From assembly GCA_033065855.1 (NCBI GenBank), contig JAVXUO010000173.1:1-64000 (forward strand): DNA of 64,000 bases, read 5' to 3'. This document shows positions 12,373 to 24,900 of this stretch, one piece after another; position 1 is the stretch's first letter, and the number at the start of each line of letters is the position of its first letter. Origin of the DNA: Escallonia rubra (Eukaryota; Streptophyta; Magnoliopsida; Escalloniales; Escalloniaceae). The notes beneath the pieces are model-generated. The model worked only from the letters and a program-made list of their open reading frames with translations, searched no databases and was not told where the DNA came from. The translations under genes and the position numbers were made by a program.

Positions 12373-12454
12373 TTAGCATATGGGGTTCGGGCCCCGCAAG
12401 AAAAACGATCTCGGCGGGACCACTACATATGTGGGGGGCCCTTGCGGGCCCCAC

Positions 12455-13480
12455 GCAAACACATTGCCCTTGCACCTCTCATGTTCACTGAGGGCTGTCA
12501 GTGTCCCCTCCTGCTAGTATGCGAACTCGGTTTTATGAAATTACGTAACCTCTCCGTTAGGGCGCATCTTATCGCCCAGTTTCATCGTGGTTGTTTCGGC
12601 CATGAGGAGTCCGATGCGGGGTGGTTGATGTGTTTAGCGTGAATTTTCTAAGGAAGCGGAAGTGTAGACGCAAACGGATCGTGGTGGCACCAGTCGGTTT
12701 CTGCGAAAACACCAGTCGGTTTCTGCAAAAACACCAGTCGGTTTCGCAAAACCACCGGTCGGTTTCTGCAAATGTGCTCATCGGATTGTGCGGATGCGCA
12801 AGTCAATTTATGCAAAACTTACGGGGCGGAGCCCAGCTCCATTTCTTCTGGGTGGGAGCACTACATACGTGGGATGACCGTGTGGAAATCACGGGCTAAG
12901 CGGAACATTGCCAACTTATACTATTCAACCTTTGCAGCGCATGGCCATCTTAGCCATGACCAAGGGCTGCTCGCTAATATTATCTGTTGTTGAAAGTCCC
13001 GTAAAGGTACTTCTTCATGGGACCCCCTTATTCGCACGTAAACTAGACGAGCACGTCCCATAAAGGTACTTAAAATGACCTTAGCCTTCCCCATGTACTT
13101 AAAATGACCTCCGTAAGTTTTGCATAAATTGACTTGCGCATCCGCACAATCCGATGAGCACATTCTCAGAAACCGATCGGTGGTTTTGCGAAACCGACTG
13201 GTGTTTTTGCAGAAACCGACTGGTGTTTTCGCAGAAACCGACTGGTGCCACCACGATCCGTTTGCGTCTACACTTCCGCTTCCTTAGAAAATTCACGCTA
13301 AACACATCAACCACCCGCATTGGACTCCTCATGGCCGAAACAACCACGATGAAACTGGGCGATAAGATGCGCCCTAACGGAGAGGTTACGTAATTTCATA
13401 AAACCGAGTTCGCATACTAGCAGGGGACACTGACAGCCCTCAGTGAACATGAGAGGTGCAAGGGCAATGTGTTTACGAGA
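12455..13480. repeat. Second inverted repeat nested in the centre of element 1
   Basis: Arms 12455-12822 and 13113-13480 (about 368 bp) pair as x with 25935-x around a ~290-bp loop. Each arm contains a six-unit 22-bp array (12688-12818 and, inverted, 13117-13247) and a shared block with GTGGTTGATGTGTTTAGCGT. The outer end of the right arm falls exactly where the large right arm of element 1 begins. Confidence 0.85.
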
Positions 13481-15169
13481 GCCTGCCTCTTACTAATCTC
13501 TGTCATTGTGGTTCTGTTGCTGCAAGCAAGGATACAAATAGATCACCAAAATTGCATTGTAATCCTTGTTTTCCTTATGTTGTTCCTTGTTCGGCATTAT
13601 CGAAAACAAATGAGAAGAAAAACAAATAAACCGCTGTCATCAATCAGTACTTTTCAAACGCTTGGGCATCTCTCTCTCTCTCTCTCTCTCTAGACATCAC
13701 CATCTACAACCAGCCCCTTCATCTGGACACATCAACATCTACCAGCAGCCCCTTCAACTTCTGGACACATCACCGTCTACAACCATTTGTGAAGCCGTGA
13801 ACGGATGGTGCCCCTCATTCTCTAAGCGAGAGAGAAGGAGGCAGTAGGTGGGCACGTGCCCCCTGTGCCCCCCGCTGCCTCCGCTACTGGGGGTGGGCAA
13901 CTACCCACTGCGTACCCACTCTCTCTGAAAATCGCGCACTCAAAACAGTTCTCGCACACGGCCAACCTGACAAAAAATCCTATACACTCCTTAACGGGTA
14001 CCGACACTCTAGAATTTATAATAATTTATACTAAAATACTCTTATAGCTTAAAATATTATTAAAAGTCAAAATATGCATTTTCTGAATTTTTGAATATTT
14101 TCGAATTAAAATAATTTCTTTAAATACAATGAAAACCCAATAATAGCCATAATTACTTCCAGCTGCAAAATAAGTCCCATAATATTTATGAGAACATTAA
14201 AGTATATATAAAAATTATAGAAATAAAAATCAGAATTTAAAAGACATAAAAATATTTTTAGATTTTTCGTTTTGCTAAAACCAATGCGATATGGAAATCA
14301 TAGCAAAACAACTCCAAAAATCATCAAATTCAAACTAAGTCTTATTTATACCATAAGAACATTACTCTAATTTTTCCCAGAACATTTTCTGGGTTTAAAG
14401 GGTCCAAAAGAATTTTCCAAATCTGAAATTACAGAAAATACTAAAAATTCATACGATCTCAGAAAATTATAAAACTTTGCCAAGAATTCTAATATGGTCA
14501 AATGTATTATACTGTAAATTTTCACTTGCTAACGATAAGCCTGCGTTAACATATGCACGTGCAAAACTTAACGCTAACTCAAATACCCGCTCGGTTCTCT
14601 TCTTCTTCCTTTCTTTTCTTTCTCTCCACCAGCTCGTGGTTACTGTTCACGCAGCTTCCTTTGCTCCCCATTTTCATCTCATTCTCCTTCCTCTGTAACA
14701 CCACTTCGTGGTTACTGTTCACGCAGCTTCCCTTGCTCCCCATTTTCATCTCATTCTCCTTCCTCTGTAACACCACTTCGTGGATATATATTACATACAT
14801 ACACACACACAGGTTCACACACACATCACCACACATAGCACTCACATACACACATTACACTACACTCATGCACTCATGGTTACACTCAAAATGGGTTTAC
14901 ACTACTGGTGTTACAGCAGCAGGGTGGGGGGTGGAGTGGGGGTAGGCAGAATTTTGGAGGGGGAGGGGTCTGAAGGGATTGGGGGAGAAGAGTTGGGCGG
15001 GGAAGGGTATTTTGGGGAAGGGGAAATAGTGAGTTTCAAAAAACCCATTTTTTTTCAACTCAACCCACTTTTCAGAGATTTCAAAGTTACCCCCCCTCTT
15101 TTCACAATTTCCCAAAAAAAAACCACCAACCCCAAAAATTTTACCCAAAAACCCACTTTTTCCTAATTT
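13480..15169 (-). repeat. Right arm of giant element 1
   Basis: This is the inverted partner of 8781-10470. It ends at CCTAATTT (15162-15169) and is followed without any spacer by the GGG start of element 2. Relative to the left end, the terminal four bases are missing or overwritten at this junction. Confidence 0.85.
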
Positions 15170-18100
15170 GGGAAAATTAGGAAAAAGTGGGTTTTTGGGT
15201 AAAATTTTTGGGGATGATGGGTTTGTTTTGAAAACTTGTGAAAAAGTGGGGCAACTTTTAAAAATTTCTGAAAAAGGGGATGACTTGTGAAAAAATGGTT
15301 TTTCTTGTAATGATGACTTTTCATTTCCCATACTATCCCTCCCCCTGTTTAGTCCCTTTCTTGATGGGAAGATGCGTTGGTGAAAATGTCACCAAGAGAA
15401 AACAAAAGGCATAGAGAAGAAGAAGAAGAAGATGGGTAAAGGTTAACAAGTTTGTGCAGTGGGAGTGGTACACTGTGCTTGCACAGTTGTACCACGTAGC
15501 TATGGGGCATCGTGCAAATCTCATAAAATTCTGAAACTTTACAGGAATATTTTTAGGACAATTATAGAATTACTGTTAAAATTTCATATTTCTCTGATAT
15601 CGTTTAATGTTTTCAATATTTTTTGAAAGTTCAGTTACTCTAAAATTAATTTGGAGCTCTTAAAATTCTTAATAAATTCTGGAAACATTACTTTAATGAT
15701 TTTATGATGTAAATAAGTTTTTGTTCAAGTTTCGTAATTTTTAGAGTTGATTTGATACTAATTCCATATCGCATTTGATTTAGAAAAATGGATGATTTTA
15801 AAATGGTTTCGTTACTTTTTAAATCCTAATTTCTGTTTCACTATTTTTCTTATATATTTTGAAGCTATCATGAAAATTATGGGACTCTGATTTGGGCTAG
15901 AAGCATTAATTGCTCTTTTTGGGTTTTTTTATGGTATTTAAGAAAATCGTTTTTAATTTGAAAATATTCAAAAATTCAGAAAATTTATATTGTAACTTTT
16001 TATGTTGTTTTAAGGTACAAAACCATTTTATAAGAATTTATTATCATTCTAGAGTGTCTTAATGCGTTACAGAGTGTGCAAGGTTATCGGTTAGCTAGGT
16101 TTAGCTGCTCGAGCAATCCGGTTCGTTTTCGTTTACTTTAAGAGTGTCGGAGTGAGCAATGATTAAGATTAAGCATTATATTAATAGTTTGTGAGGTTAG
16201 GCTGAATTATAATAATTAATTTTTCCATTTAGGTTAATTCGAGGTTTGAACAAAGTTGAATAACAACGAGCGCATAACCTGGATCGTATTAAGGAATTTT
16301 TATCCGAACCAAACTCTTCATATTTGATTTCGTACATTCTCTTGATTTGTTATCGCTATTCTTTTGGATTCTGTTATTTTCATAAAGTCGCATTGTTTGC
16401 CTTGAAAACCCTATTTTGAGCCTTACACGTTTATTGAAAATCATATTCGATGCTCTGTGTTTATTTCTCGTTGTGCATCGATTTAATCATTGTACTATCA
16501 ATAGGCTCAGAGACTCTTCATCACGTCATTAATGTCATGTATCAATGAGAATCAGCATACATGTGCCACTTAAAAATTGGGCATCGAGAGTGAGGGTGCA
16601 TGGGTTAATATAGGACAAAAAATACTATGATCTCGGACTCTTGTGCCAATCAATATGCGTATTTTGATGAATGTCATTTTTTCCATCAATTGACCTCATA
16701 TTAATTAAGCATTAGAACTTCAATTAGCAAAATGAACCATGTTTAGAAGTTAGAATTTTTATCATATATGAACTTATTTTGTAATGAAAAGCACCGCGTT
16801 TTGTCACCTCTTAATTAGGCCGCATTTTTTCGGCCCAAATATACATGTAGGTGCTTAGGAGAAAATGATCCGCTTCGGAGTGTGTTTATCGATCAATTAT
16901 AGAAGAACGGTGTAAAAGCACGGTCTGAGTGAAACTAGTCACTTTCTGCAGAAACACAAGTCACTTTCTGAAGAAACACAAGTCACCTTCTGCAGAAACA
17001 CAAGTCACTTTATGCAAAAGTGCATGTCGGATTCTGCCAATGCCCCAGTTTTTTTTATGTAAAAATTACGGGGGGCACAAGCGTTGCTTTTGCTTCGGTG
17101 GGACTCCTAAAAAAAGAGGACCTCGCTAAGGGGGTTGGGATTGAAGAAACGGATGCGGTTTAGTCATTTTGTGATGAAAAGCGCCGCGTTTTGTCACCTC
17201 TCAATTAGGCCGCATTTTTTCAACCCAAATATGCACGTTGGTGCCGAGGAGAAAATGATCCACTTCAAAGTGTGTTTACCTATCAATTATAGAAGAACGG
17301 TATAGAAGCACGGTCTGGGTGAAACTAGTCACATTCTATCGAAACACAAGTCCTTTTATGCAAAAGTGCGTAATTTCTGCATAAAAAGATTGGGGGTCGG
17401 CATTAATGACGTGATGAAGAGTCTCTAAGCCTATTGATAGTACAATGATTAAATCGATGCACAGCGAGAAATAAACACAGAGCATCGAATATGATTTTCA
17501 ATAAACGTGTAAGGCTCAAAATAGAGTTTTCAAGGCAAACAATGCGACTTTATGAAAATAACAGAATCCAAAAGAATAGCGATAACAAATCAAGAGAATG
17601 TACGAAATCAAATATGAAGAGTTTGGTTCGGATAAAAATTCCTTAATACGATCCAGGTTATGCGCTCGTTGTTATTCAACTTTGTTCAAACCTCGAATTA
17701 ACCTAAATGGAAAAATTAATTATTATAATTCAGCCTAACCTCACAAACTATTAATATAATGCTTAATCTTAATCATTGCTCACTCCGACACTCTTAAAGT
17801 AAACGAAAACGAACCGGATTGCTCGAGCAGCTAAACCTAGCTAACCGATAACCTTGCACACTCTGTAACGCATTAAGACACTCTAGAATGATAATAAATT
17901 CTTATAAAATGGTTTTGTACCTTAAAACAGCATAAAAAGTTACAATATAAATTTTCTGAATTTTTGAATATTTTCAAATTAAAAACAATTTTCTTAAATA
18001 CCATAAAAAAACCCAAAAGAGCAATTAATGTTTCTAGCCCAAATCAGAGTCCCATAATTTTCATGATAGCTTCAAAATATATAAGAAAAATAGTGAAACA

Positions 18101-18764
18101 GAAATTAGGATTTAAAAAGTAACGAAACCATTTTAAAATCATCCATTTTTCTAAATCAAATGCGATATGGAATTAGTATCAAATCAACTCTAAAAATTAC
18201 GAAACTTAAACAGAAACTTATTTACATCATAAAATTATTACAGTAATATTTCTAGAATTTATTAAGAATTTTATGGGCTCCAAACTAATTTTAGAGTAAC
18301 TGAACTTTCAAAAAATATTGAAAACATTAAACGATATCAGAAAAATATGAAATTTTAACAGTAATTCTATAATTGTCCTAAAAATATTCCTGTAAAGTTT
18401 CAGAATTTTATGAGATTTGCACGATGCCCCATAGCTACGTGGTACAACTGTGCAAGCACAGTGTACCACTCCCACTGCACAAACTTGTTAACCTTTACCC
18501 ATCTTCTTCTTCTTCTTCTCTATGCCTTTTGTTTTCTCTTGGTGACATTTTCACCAACGCATCTTCCCATCAAGAAAGGGACTAAACAGGGGGAGGGATA
18601 GTATGGGAAATGAAAAGTCATCATTACAAGAAAACCCATTTTTTCACAAGTCATCCCCTTTTTCAGAAATTTTTTAAAGTTGCCCCACTTTTTCACAAGT
18701 TTTCAAAACAAACCCATTATCCCCAAAAATTTTACCCAAAAACCTACTTTTTCCTAATTTTCCC
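15170..18764. mobile_element. Giant inverted-repeat element 2, 3.6 kb, same family as element 1
   Basis: It starts GGGAAAATTAGGAAAAAG at 15170 and ends with the exact inverse at 18764. Arms of about 1364 bp (15170-16534 and 17401-18764) pair as x with 33934-x, apart from a few indels. The arms are diverged relatives of element 1's arms: they share the block TGAATTTTTGAATATTTTC, AAGTCCCATAAT-like sequence and AGAGTGTC. The 866-bp centre contains a 390-bp direct duplication and 22-bp arrays. There is no transposase. Bases 18765-18773 do not match the 9 bases left of element 1 or of element 2, so target duplications are not evident. Confidence 0.75.
16770..17395 (+). repeat. Centre of element 2: 390-bp direct duplication with 22-bp arrays
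   Basis: The block GCGTTTTGTCACCTCT, AATTAGGCCGCATTTTTTC, ATCAATTATAGAAGAACGGT occurs from 16791 and again from 17181 (period 390). After the first copy there is a 22-bp array with units at 16933, 16955, 16977, 16999, 17021 and 17043. The typical unit is CACAAGTCACTTTCTGCAGA plus two bases, and the series ends in the TGCATGTCGGATT type as in element 1. The second copy carries a shortened version near 17325-17375. Confidence 0.85.
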
Positions 18765-18894
18765 TAACGTTTACTCCTCCAATGAGTAAGATTGAAGATC
18801 AGGATTCTTCAATAAACAAAATAAAACACAAGAAACTTCAAGATCTATCGTGACGGTGAACTTTAGATCTGGTCGGCGACGGAGTGGCGACGGA

Positions 18895-19135
18895 CAACAT
18901 AGATCTGGTCGGTCGACGCGGTCAACCATTTCGCCAAACAACATGCGTGCTCTCGTAATCTCACCTATTTTACAAAAAGCATCAATCAGTACCCCATAGG
19001 TGTAAAGTTCCCACATGGAATTGACACTGCCCATCTTTAACAAATCCATTCAAGTGTAGTGCAAGCCTGAACTGCCGACAATTCCCCTATCTTCCTGTAC
19101 ACCCAACAAGCCTCATCAACAAGACCTATTTAAGA
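18895..19135 (-). pseudogene. P-class pentatricopeptide repeat (PPR) gene fragment
   Basis: On the minus strand, consecutive pieces read GLVDEA, VYRKIGELSAVQAC, then KMGSVNSMWELY and TYGVLIDAFCKIGEITRARM followed by LFGEMVDR. These are the helices of two to three PPR motifs of the P class (organelle RNA-binding family). The pieces lie in different frames, with at least two small frameshifts between the first and second motif. About 13 residues are missing between the two Tyr-containing ends (WELY joined to TYGV). The frame then runs into unrelated sequence. A full PPR gene has ten or more motifs, so this is a relic or a captured fragment, not a working gene. Confidence 0.7.
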
Positions 19136-19439
19136 CAACGCAATAATCAACACTCCGAACACACTCGGCGGGGTGTGTGGGTCTTGCGAAGAGTTTCTAC
19201 GGTGACAAAATGGCGCCGCTGCGGTGACTCTGGTGACGGATTGACGATGGGTGAAGACCGTGGAGTTGCGATAGATCCGTGAGAGGGGGAAGACGAAAGG
19301 ATGGGTGGCAGTAGATCTCTGTGAGAGGGACGGCGGCGGTGCAGAGGTAGAGAAGAAGGAGAGACGACGGAGGCGCAGAAAGGTCTGAGTGAAGTATGAA
19401 AGTGATGGGTAATCTTAGGGCACACTTGTTTGTTTATAT
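19136..19439. other. GC-richer stretch upstream of the PPR fragment
   Basis: On the minus strand it carries a 130-codon frame rich in Ser, Pro and Arg (about 19147-19539) with no recognisable domain. It may be the 5' part of the gene from which the PPR fragment came, or part of the neighbouring element. I do not call a gene. Confidence 0.35.
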
Positions 19440-19604
19440 AAAATAAGAAAAACGGGTAAGCCAGTAACCCGTCATCTGACCCAGACCGACCCGAACGGTA
19501 CGAATATATTTTCAACGGGTAGCGTATATAGGTACCCATACCCGGAATTTTTTGACCGGGTACTGATCGACCCGCGGGTACGGGCAGATTTTGCCAGGTC
19601 TAAT
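19440..19604 (-). mobile_element. Probable hAT-type terminal region
   Basis: Several GGGTACC/ACCCGGT and GACCCG-type motifs cluster here, and the segment ends ...ATTTTGCCAGGTCTA at 19602. Its complement, TAGACCTGGCAAAATCTGCC, has the form of plant hAT ends with subterminal CCCG-rich repeats. The matching other end was not found, so the element may be truncated. The PPR fragment could lie within it. Confidence 0.4.
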
Positions 19605-19629
19605 GAGAGGTAGCCACTTTAATTATCGT

Positions 19630-19715
19630 GCAGTCTTATCAAAGAAAAAAAATTGTCATATAATTGGATCATTGATCTTATATATTGCATAGATAATTTT
19701 TCGCAATGATTATGT

Positions 19716-19761
<46 letters not shown>

Positions 19762-21605
19762 CATACATTTATCACATTATAATAAAATTAAATTAACTGT
19801 TAACATAATTTTTTTTCATCTAAATCTCATATGTTATTTTTGTTTTTCTAGATACATGACATTTTATCATTGTATGAGAGAGTTAGTTTTAAGGACACGA
19901 TAATCAAAATTAAATCTTAATAAATTAGTATATATATTTTTAATATTAGTTCTCAAATTATATAGGATTTTCTAATACAACCCTCACATAGTTCCTGCAA
20001 AACTAAATAAACTTAAAATATGGATCATGTCCAGTGTAATATTTGCATACCTTTAGCTACACTAACATATTTATTATATAGCCTTAAATCCTTTTCAACC
20101 ATTAGATTTATGAATTAATAATAATTAAACAATTATTTGTTGGTCGTGTGGTCTCATAAAAAAAAAAAGATGGTCAATTTTTTTATTTTACCAAAAGGAT
20201 TCTAAAAACTCTATATTATATTGATAGATCTTTACATCGTTACGGTAGCTTACATTAAATTAAATATGGATATATTGTTACATTATTTTTATTGCTTCAA
20301 TCTCAATTGTAACATTGTTTTTTCTTCTTCTTTTAATTTAATATATTATTTTTAATTTTTACATATATGAATTTTCATATTCATATTAAAGTGCTTTAAA
20401 GGATACAATTAGTTCATTAATTAGTTAAAATTAAGTCCTAATAAGTTAGTTCATTAATTAGTTAAAATTAAGTCCTAATAAGTTAGTTCATTAATTAGTT
20501 AGAGTTTTAGTATGTTTAAAATCACATTTTCATTTGTAAGGCTTAGTGATACAGAAATTACATTATCAAGAAATAAGGACCCCATTGAAGATAGCATTAT
20601 TTTTATTTTTTTACATATATGAATTTATGTATTCATATAAGAAAGTGGTTTTAAGGATACAATAGTTATATCATATATTTGAATCTTAAAAGTTTTAAAT
20701 GTTCTCAAGTATATTAATTAAGAATTATTTGATTTGATGGCATTTTTTATTTCTTTCTAATACGTATGTGATTTCTTTTCAAAATCTCATATATGATTAT
20801 ATAGCCATTTTGTGGATCGTCCGGTCTTATCAAAGCAATTTTTTTTATATATAAATTGATTATGATTTTATATATTAATTATATAGATAATTTTTGCAAT
20901 GACTATGTTATGTGTGAATACACATACATTTATTATATTACAACAAACTTATATTAACTGTAACATAAATTTTTTTCTTCTAAATATTAATAAGTCATTT
21001 TTTTAGATACATGATTTTTTTTATCTTTGTAGGAGAGAGTTAGTTTGAAGAATACAGTAGTCAAAATCAAAATCAAAATCTAAAAGATTCGTAAACTTAG
21101 AGTTTTAGAATTAGTTTTCACATTATGTAAGGCTTCCTCATATAGCCCTTATATAGCTCCTGCAAAATTAATAATTTTTTTTTTAGAGATCAGATCCAAA
21201 ATAATATTTGCATACCTTTAGATACATTAACATGTTTAGTATAAAACTTTAATTCCTTTTCAAATATAAGATTTATAAGTATTATCATTATTGCAATTTT
21301 AATTAATAATTATTGTACGGTCATTTGTTGTTTGTGTGGTTCTATCCAAAGAATAACGTTAATTTTTTTATTTTACCAAAAGGATTCTAAAAGCTACTAT
21401 ACTATATTAACAAATTATTACATCGACTACGGTAAGATAATTCTATAATTAAAAAAAATTAATCCATTGTTACATTATTTTTATTGTTTCAATCTCAATT
21501 GTGGCATCGTTCTTTTTTTTCTCTCTTCTAAATCTAGTATGTTAATTTCGTTTGTGAGATGTACAAATTTTGATATTCATAAGAATCTCATCCAAGAAAA
21601 TATTT
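19630..21605. repeat. AT-rich direct duplication, ~1.19-kb period, with (TA)n
   Basis: About 19640-20400 is repeated, with divergence, at 20825-21560. Landmarks in both are GTCTTATCAAAG, ATTATGTTATGTGTG-like, GAGAGAGTTAGTTT, TTTGCATACCTTTAG and TTTTATTTTACCAAAAGG followed by ATTCTAAAA. A (TA)n run lies at 19723-19757. Three copies of a ~37-bp unit, AGTTCATTAATTAGTTAAAA and following, sit at 20411-20505. Similar sequence recurs at 58640-60000 inside the Helitron-like element. No gene. Confidence 0.65.
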
Positions 21606-21906
21606 TAGACATTGGAAACATAACGCGATGAGGTATCACATTGGAATGATGAGGTATCAAGCAAATAAACTATCATTGTGATGATGAACAAAGGGAAAAC
21701 CAAATATGCCAGCAAACATTTAAGCATTGAATTTGGAATCCTACCTCTGAAAAATGTGGAATGGACTATTTTTTCAGGGATGTAACAAGTATCGAGTTTG
21801 ATGTCTGTTTTGGATTACACAATATTGTATAACAAAGGGCTTCCCGTTCTCTTCTTCTACCACTTATATTGTTTATCAACAATTCTTATGTTTTCCTTTT
21901 TCATAG

Positions 21907-24900
21907 GTTGGTACGCATTGCACATTAATTGCGGTGGAAAGAGGACTGCCATTGGAAACACAATATATGAAGCTGATCAAAAGTCAGCAGGTTCAGCAAA
22001 AATTGTTTCTTCCCCAGAAAAAAACTTGGGTACTAGTAGCACCGGACTATTTTGGGACCGTAATAATACATTAGATGACTACACATCAAATAATGTATCT
22101 GTTCTAAGGATGAACGACTCTGAATTGTACACAACAGCTCGGCTCTCTCCCTTATCTCTCACTTATTATGCTCGTTGCTTAGCGAATGGAGACTATACTG
22201 TCACTCTTCACTTTGCCGAGATAATTTTCAGAGACAATTGATCTTATCAGAGCCTTGGAAGAAGAGTCTTTGATGTTTATATACAGGTAGCCTAAAACAT
22301 TATCTAGTACGTAGTATTATCTCCGTCTCTTTATAAAAGAGACGCTTTTGACATATTAAGTGTTTAGAGGACTAGAAATATATATTTGAAATTTACTTGA
22401 TAACTCGAAAGACTTGAAAACTTAATCTTTTGGGGAGGGAAGAAGTAGAAATGTCTATGATTGTAATGCAATAGCTTTTGACAGGCTGAACGGAAATTGA
22501 AGGACTTTGATATCAAAAATGAAGCACAGGGAATTGACAAGGCCGTGAAAAAATATATTTAAAGCAGTTGTGAGCGATACAGCCTTAAAAATCCGCTTTC
22601 AGTACACTGTGAAAGGGACAACCGTTGTCCTGGTTAGAGGGAGTTATGGCCCTCTGGTATCTGCTATTTCAATAGACTCTGGTTAGTCCTTCTCATTTTT
22701 AACTCTACTGATATCCTTCCTGACATCAGTCTCTAATCATTTCTGGTTCCAGTCCTTTTGATCCAACTGGAATAGTTCGATATAATCTTATGTACTAAAA
22801 TCATTTGACATCGTAGTGCTGTTTTCTAGATTTCAAGCCTCCTGACAACATAAAAAAGAATTAATCATTGCTATTGGAGTTTTGGCTTCAGGGTTATGCC
22901 TCATTCTCTCACTTATTGGTATTGCTTGGTGGAATGGATATTTAGGAGGCAGAAGATCAAGGGAACAAGGTTTTGTAACTTCACCGTATCAACAAAGTTT
23001 GATTCGCAAAGAAGTATGAAAAAATTATATGTTTCAGTGTGGGAACATGAATTGCAGTATGATGTACAATGACCATTCTTAGTAAACTCATCTTACAGTA
23101 CTACATCAATTCAATTCTCACATTGTCAAGTAAATAAAATCACCATCTTAGTGACTTCATAATTTCCTAGTTCTCGTTATTCAAGAAGACCACTTTAAAA
23201 AAAGAGCAAGACAGAGGACAGTTGAAGACGCAGTTCACTGCTTCATAAACTGTAAGAAGCATTTCATAAGCTTAGCTTGTTCTTCTATAGATCTGAGAGG
23301 CTTAGATTTGCATACTGGCTTATTCACATATAGGCAGATTAAAGCTGCTACAAACAACTTCGACGCTACAAATAAGCTCGGAGAAGGTGGTTTTGTTTCT
23401 GTACAAGGTATTTAGTAACTAATTTCATTTTTCTTTTCTTCATTTTTCTTTTGCTGCACTTTTTGCACTTAATTGGTATTCATGTGATTATGAAATTTGA
23501 AGATAAGACTTCAGCAATAGAAGGTTTACTTAAAACCGCCACTTTTGTTTCAATGACAGGGTCTATTATTAGATGGCACAGTAATTGCTGTTAAGCAACT
23601 TTCTTCCAAATCAAAGCAAGGAAGTCGTGAATTTGTCAATGAAATAGGCATGATTTCTGGTTTACAACACCCAAATCTTGTAAGGTTGTACGGATGCTGT
23701 ATAGAAGGCAAGCACTTATTGTTGGTGTATGAGTACATGGAGAATAACAGCCTCGCCCATGCTCTATTCGGTAAGTCAATGTTTTAAGTGATTAATTACG
23801 TTAGCTTAATCAAATTTAGTAAGAAACAAAATGATAATTTTCCACAAACTGTTAATTTGTACATTTCTTGTTACATTTAATAATATTTGGTTGTGCTACT
23901 TTTGAAAATATCAGGTCAAGAGGGATCGTCTTCATATTTGGATTGGTCTACCAGACAAAGAATTTGCATTGGCATAGCAAAAGGGTTGGTGTATCTGCAT
24001 GAGGAATCTCCTCTAAAAATTGTTCATAGAGACATCAAAGCCACCAATGTACTGCTTGATAGTGATCTTAACGCAAAGATATCGGACTTCGGTTTGGCCA
24101 AGCTTGATGAAGAGGAAAATACCCACATTAGCACTAGAGTTGCTGGAACAATGTAAGATGTCATTTTCTTCCTTCTCCAAGTAGATTCTTAATTCTTGTT
24201 GCTTAATTTAAAGTTGCTCATTCAAAAGAAAAATAAGACTAATAGGTGGTTACTTCGGCTTTGTAAAACCATTGCTGCAGAGGTTACATGGCACCAGAAT
24301 ATGCACTATGGGGTCACTTAACCTACAAAGCAGACGTCTATAGTTTTGGGGTGGTTGCACTGGAGATAGTTGCTGGAAAGAACAACGTGAAATATCGTCC
24401 CGGTGAGGACTATGTTTGTCTTCTCGACTGGGTAAGAGCGCCTGCCTTTTAGCATTTCAGCTTGTGTTTGGGGATATCCATTGCCATTGTGGTGGTGTGG
24501 AGGTTAGCATGTCTCATGGTGTATTTCATTTCAGGCTTTTGTTCTACAACGAAAGGGAAGTTAGATGGAGCTAATGGATCCAAGATTGGGTTAAAAAAAA
24601 AAAAAAAAGGAGGCAATAAGAATGATCAAGGTTGCTCTGCTATGCGCTAATCCATCTCCCGCGCTTAGGCCCATAATGTCTGCAGTAGTGGGCATGCTTC
24701 AAGGTCATATCGGCGTTCAGGAACTAAACATGGATCCAAGTATCTATGGTGATGACTTGATATTTCAATCCCTGAGCGACACATATAATGAGATGCGACC
24801 AAACAATGCAAGTGAAACTGAAGCGCTTGCTCATTCATCTGATGTAACATGCAATGACTCTTCCTCCAAATCTGATGCAGCACGCAATGAAACTGAAGGC

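Larger units (their letters stand above)
8777..15169. mobile_element. Giant inverted-repeat (foldback/Mutator-like) element 1, 6.4 kb
   Basis: Two arms of about 1690 bp (8781-10470 and 13480-15169) are near-identical inverted copies: position x on the left pairs with 23950-x on the right throughout. I noticed only about six mismatches, so the arms are young or kept alike by gene conversion. The outer end reads GGGAAAAATAGGAAACAGTG, which resembles the GGG-start ends of some Mutator-like elements. The ~3 kb centre codes for no transposase and carries 22-bp repeat arrays and a second inverted repeat. Mirrored frames of 60-212 codons in the arms are by-products of the palindrome. It is a non-autonomous element, and its transcript would fold into a very long hairpin. 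I found no convincing 9-bp target duplication. Confidence 0.75.

Noticed and set aside
12219-12818. CRISPR-like array
   Set aside because: The 22-bp units are contiguous, with no spacers, and the setting is a plant transposable element.
8777-15169. Assembly artefact as the sole cause of the palindrome
   Set aside because: The arms differ at several positions and have a distinct centre, and a diverged relative with its own arms lies next to it; still worth checking with long reads.
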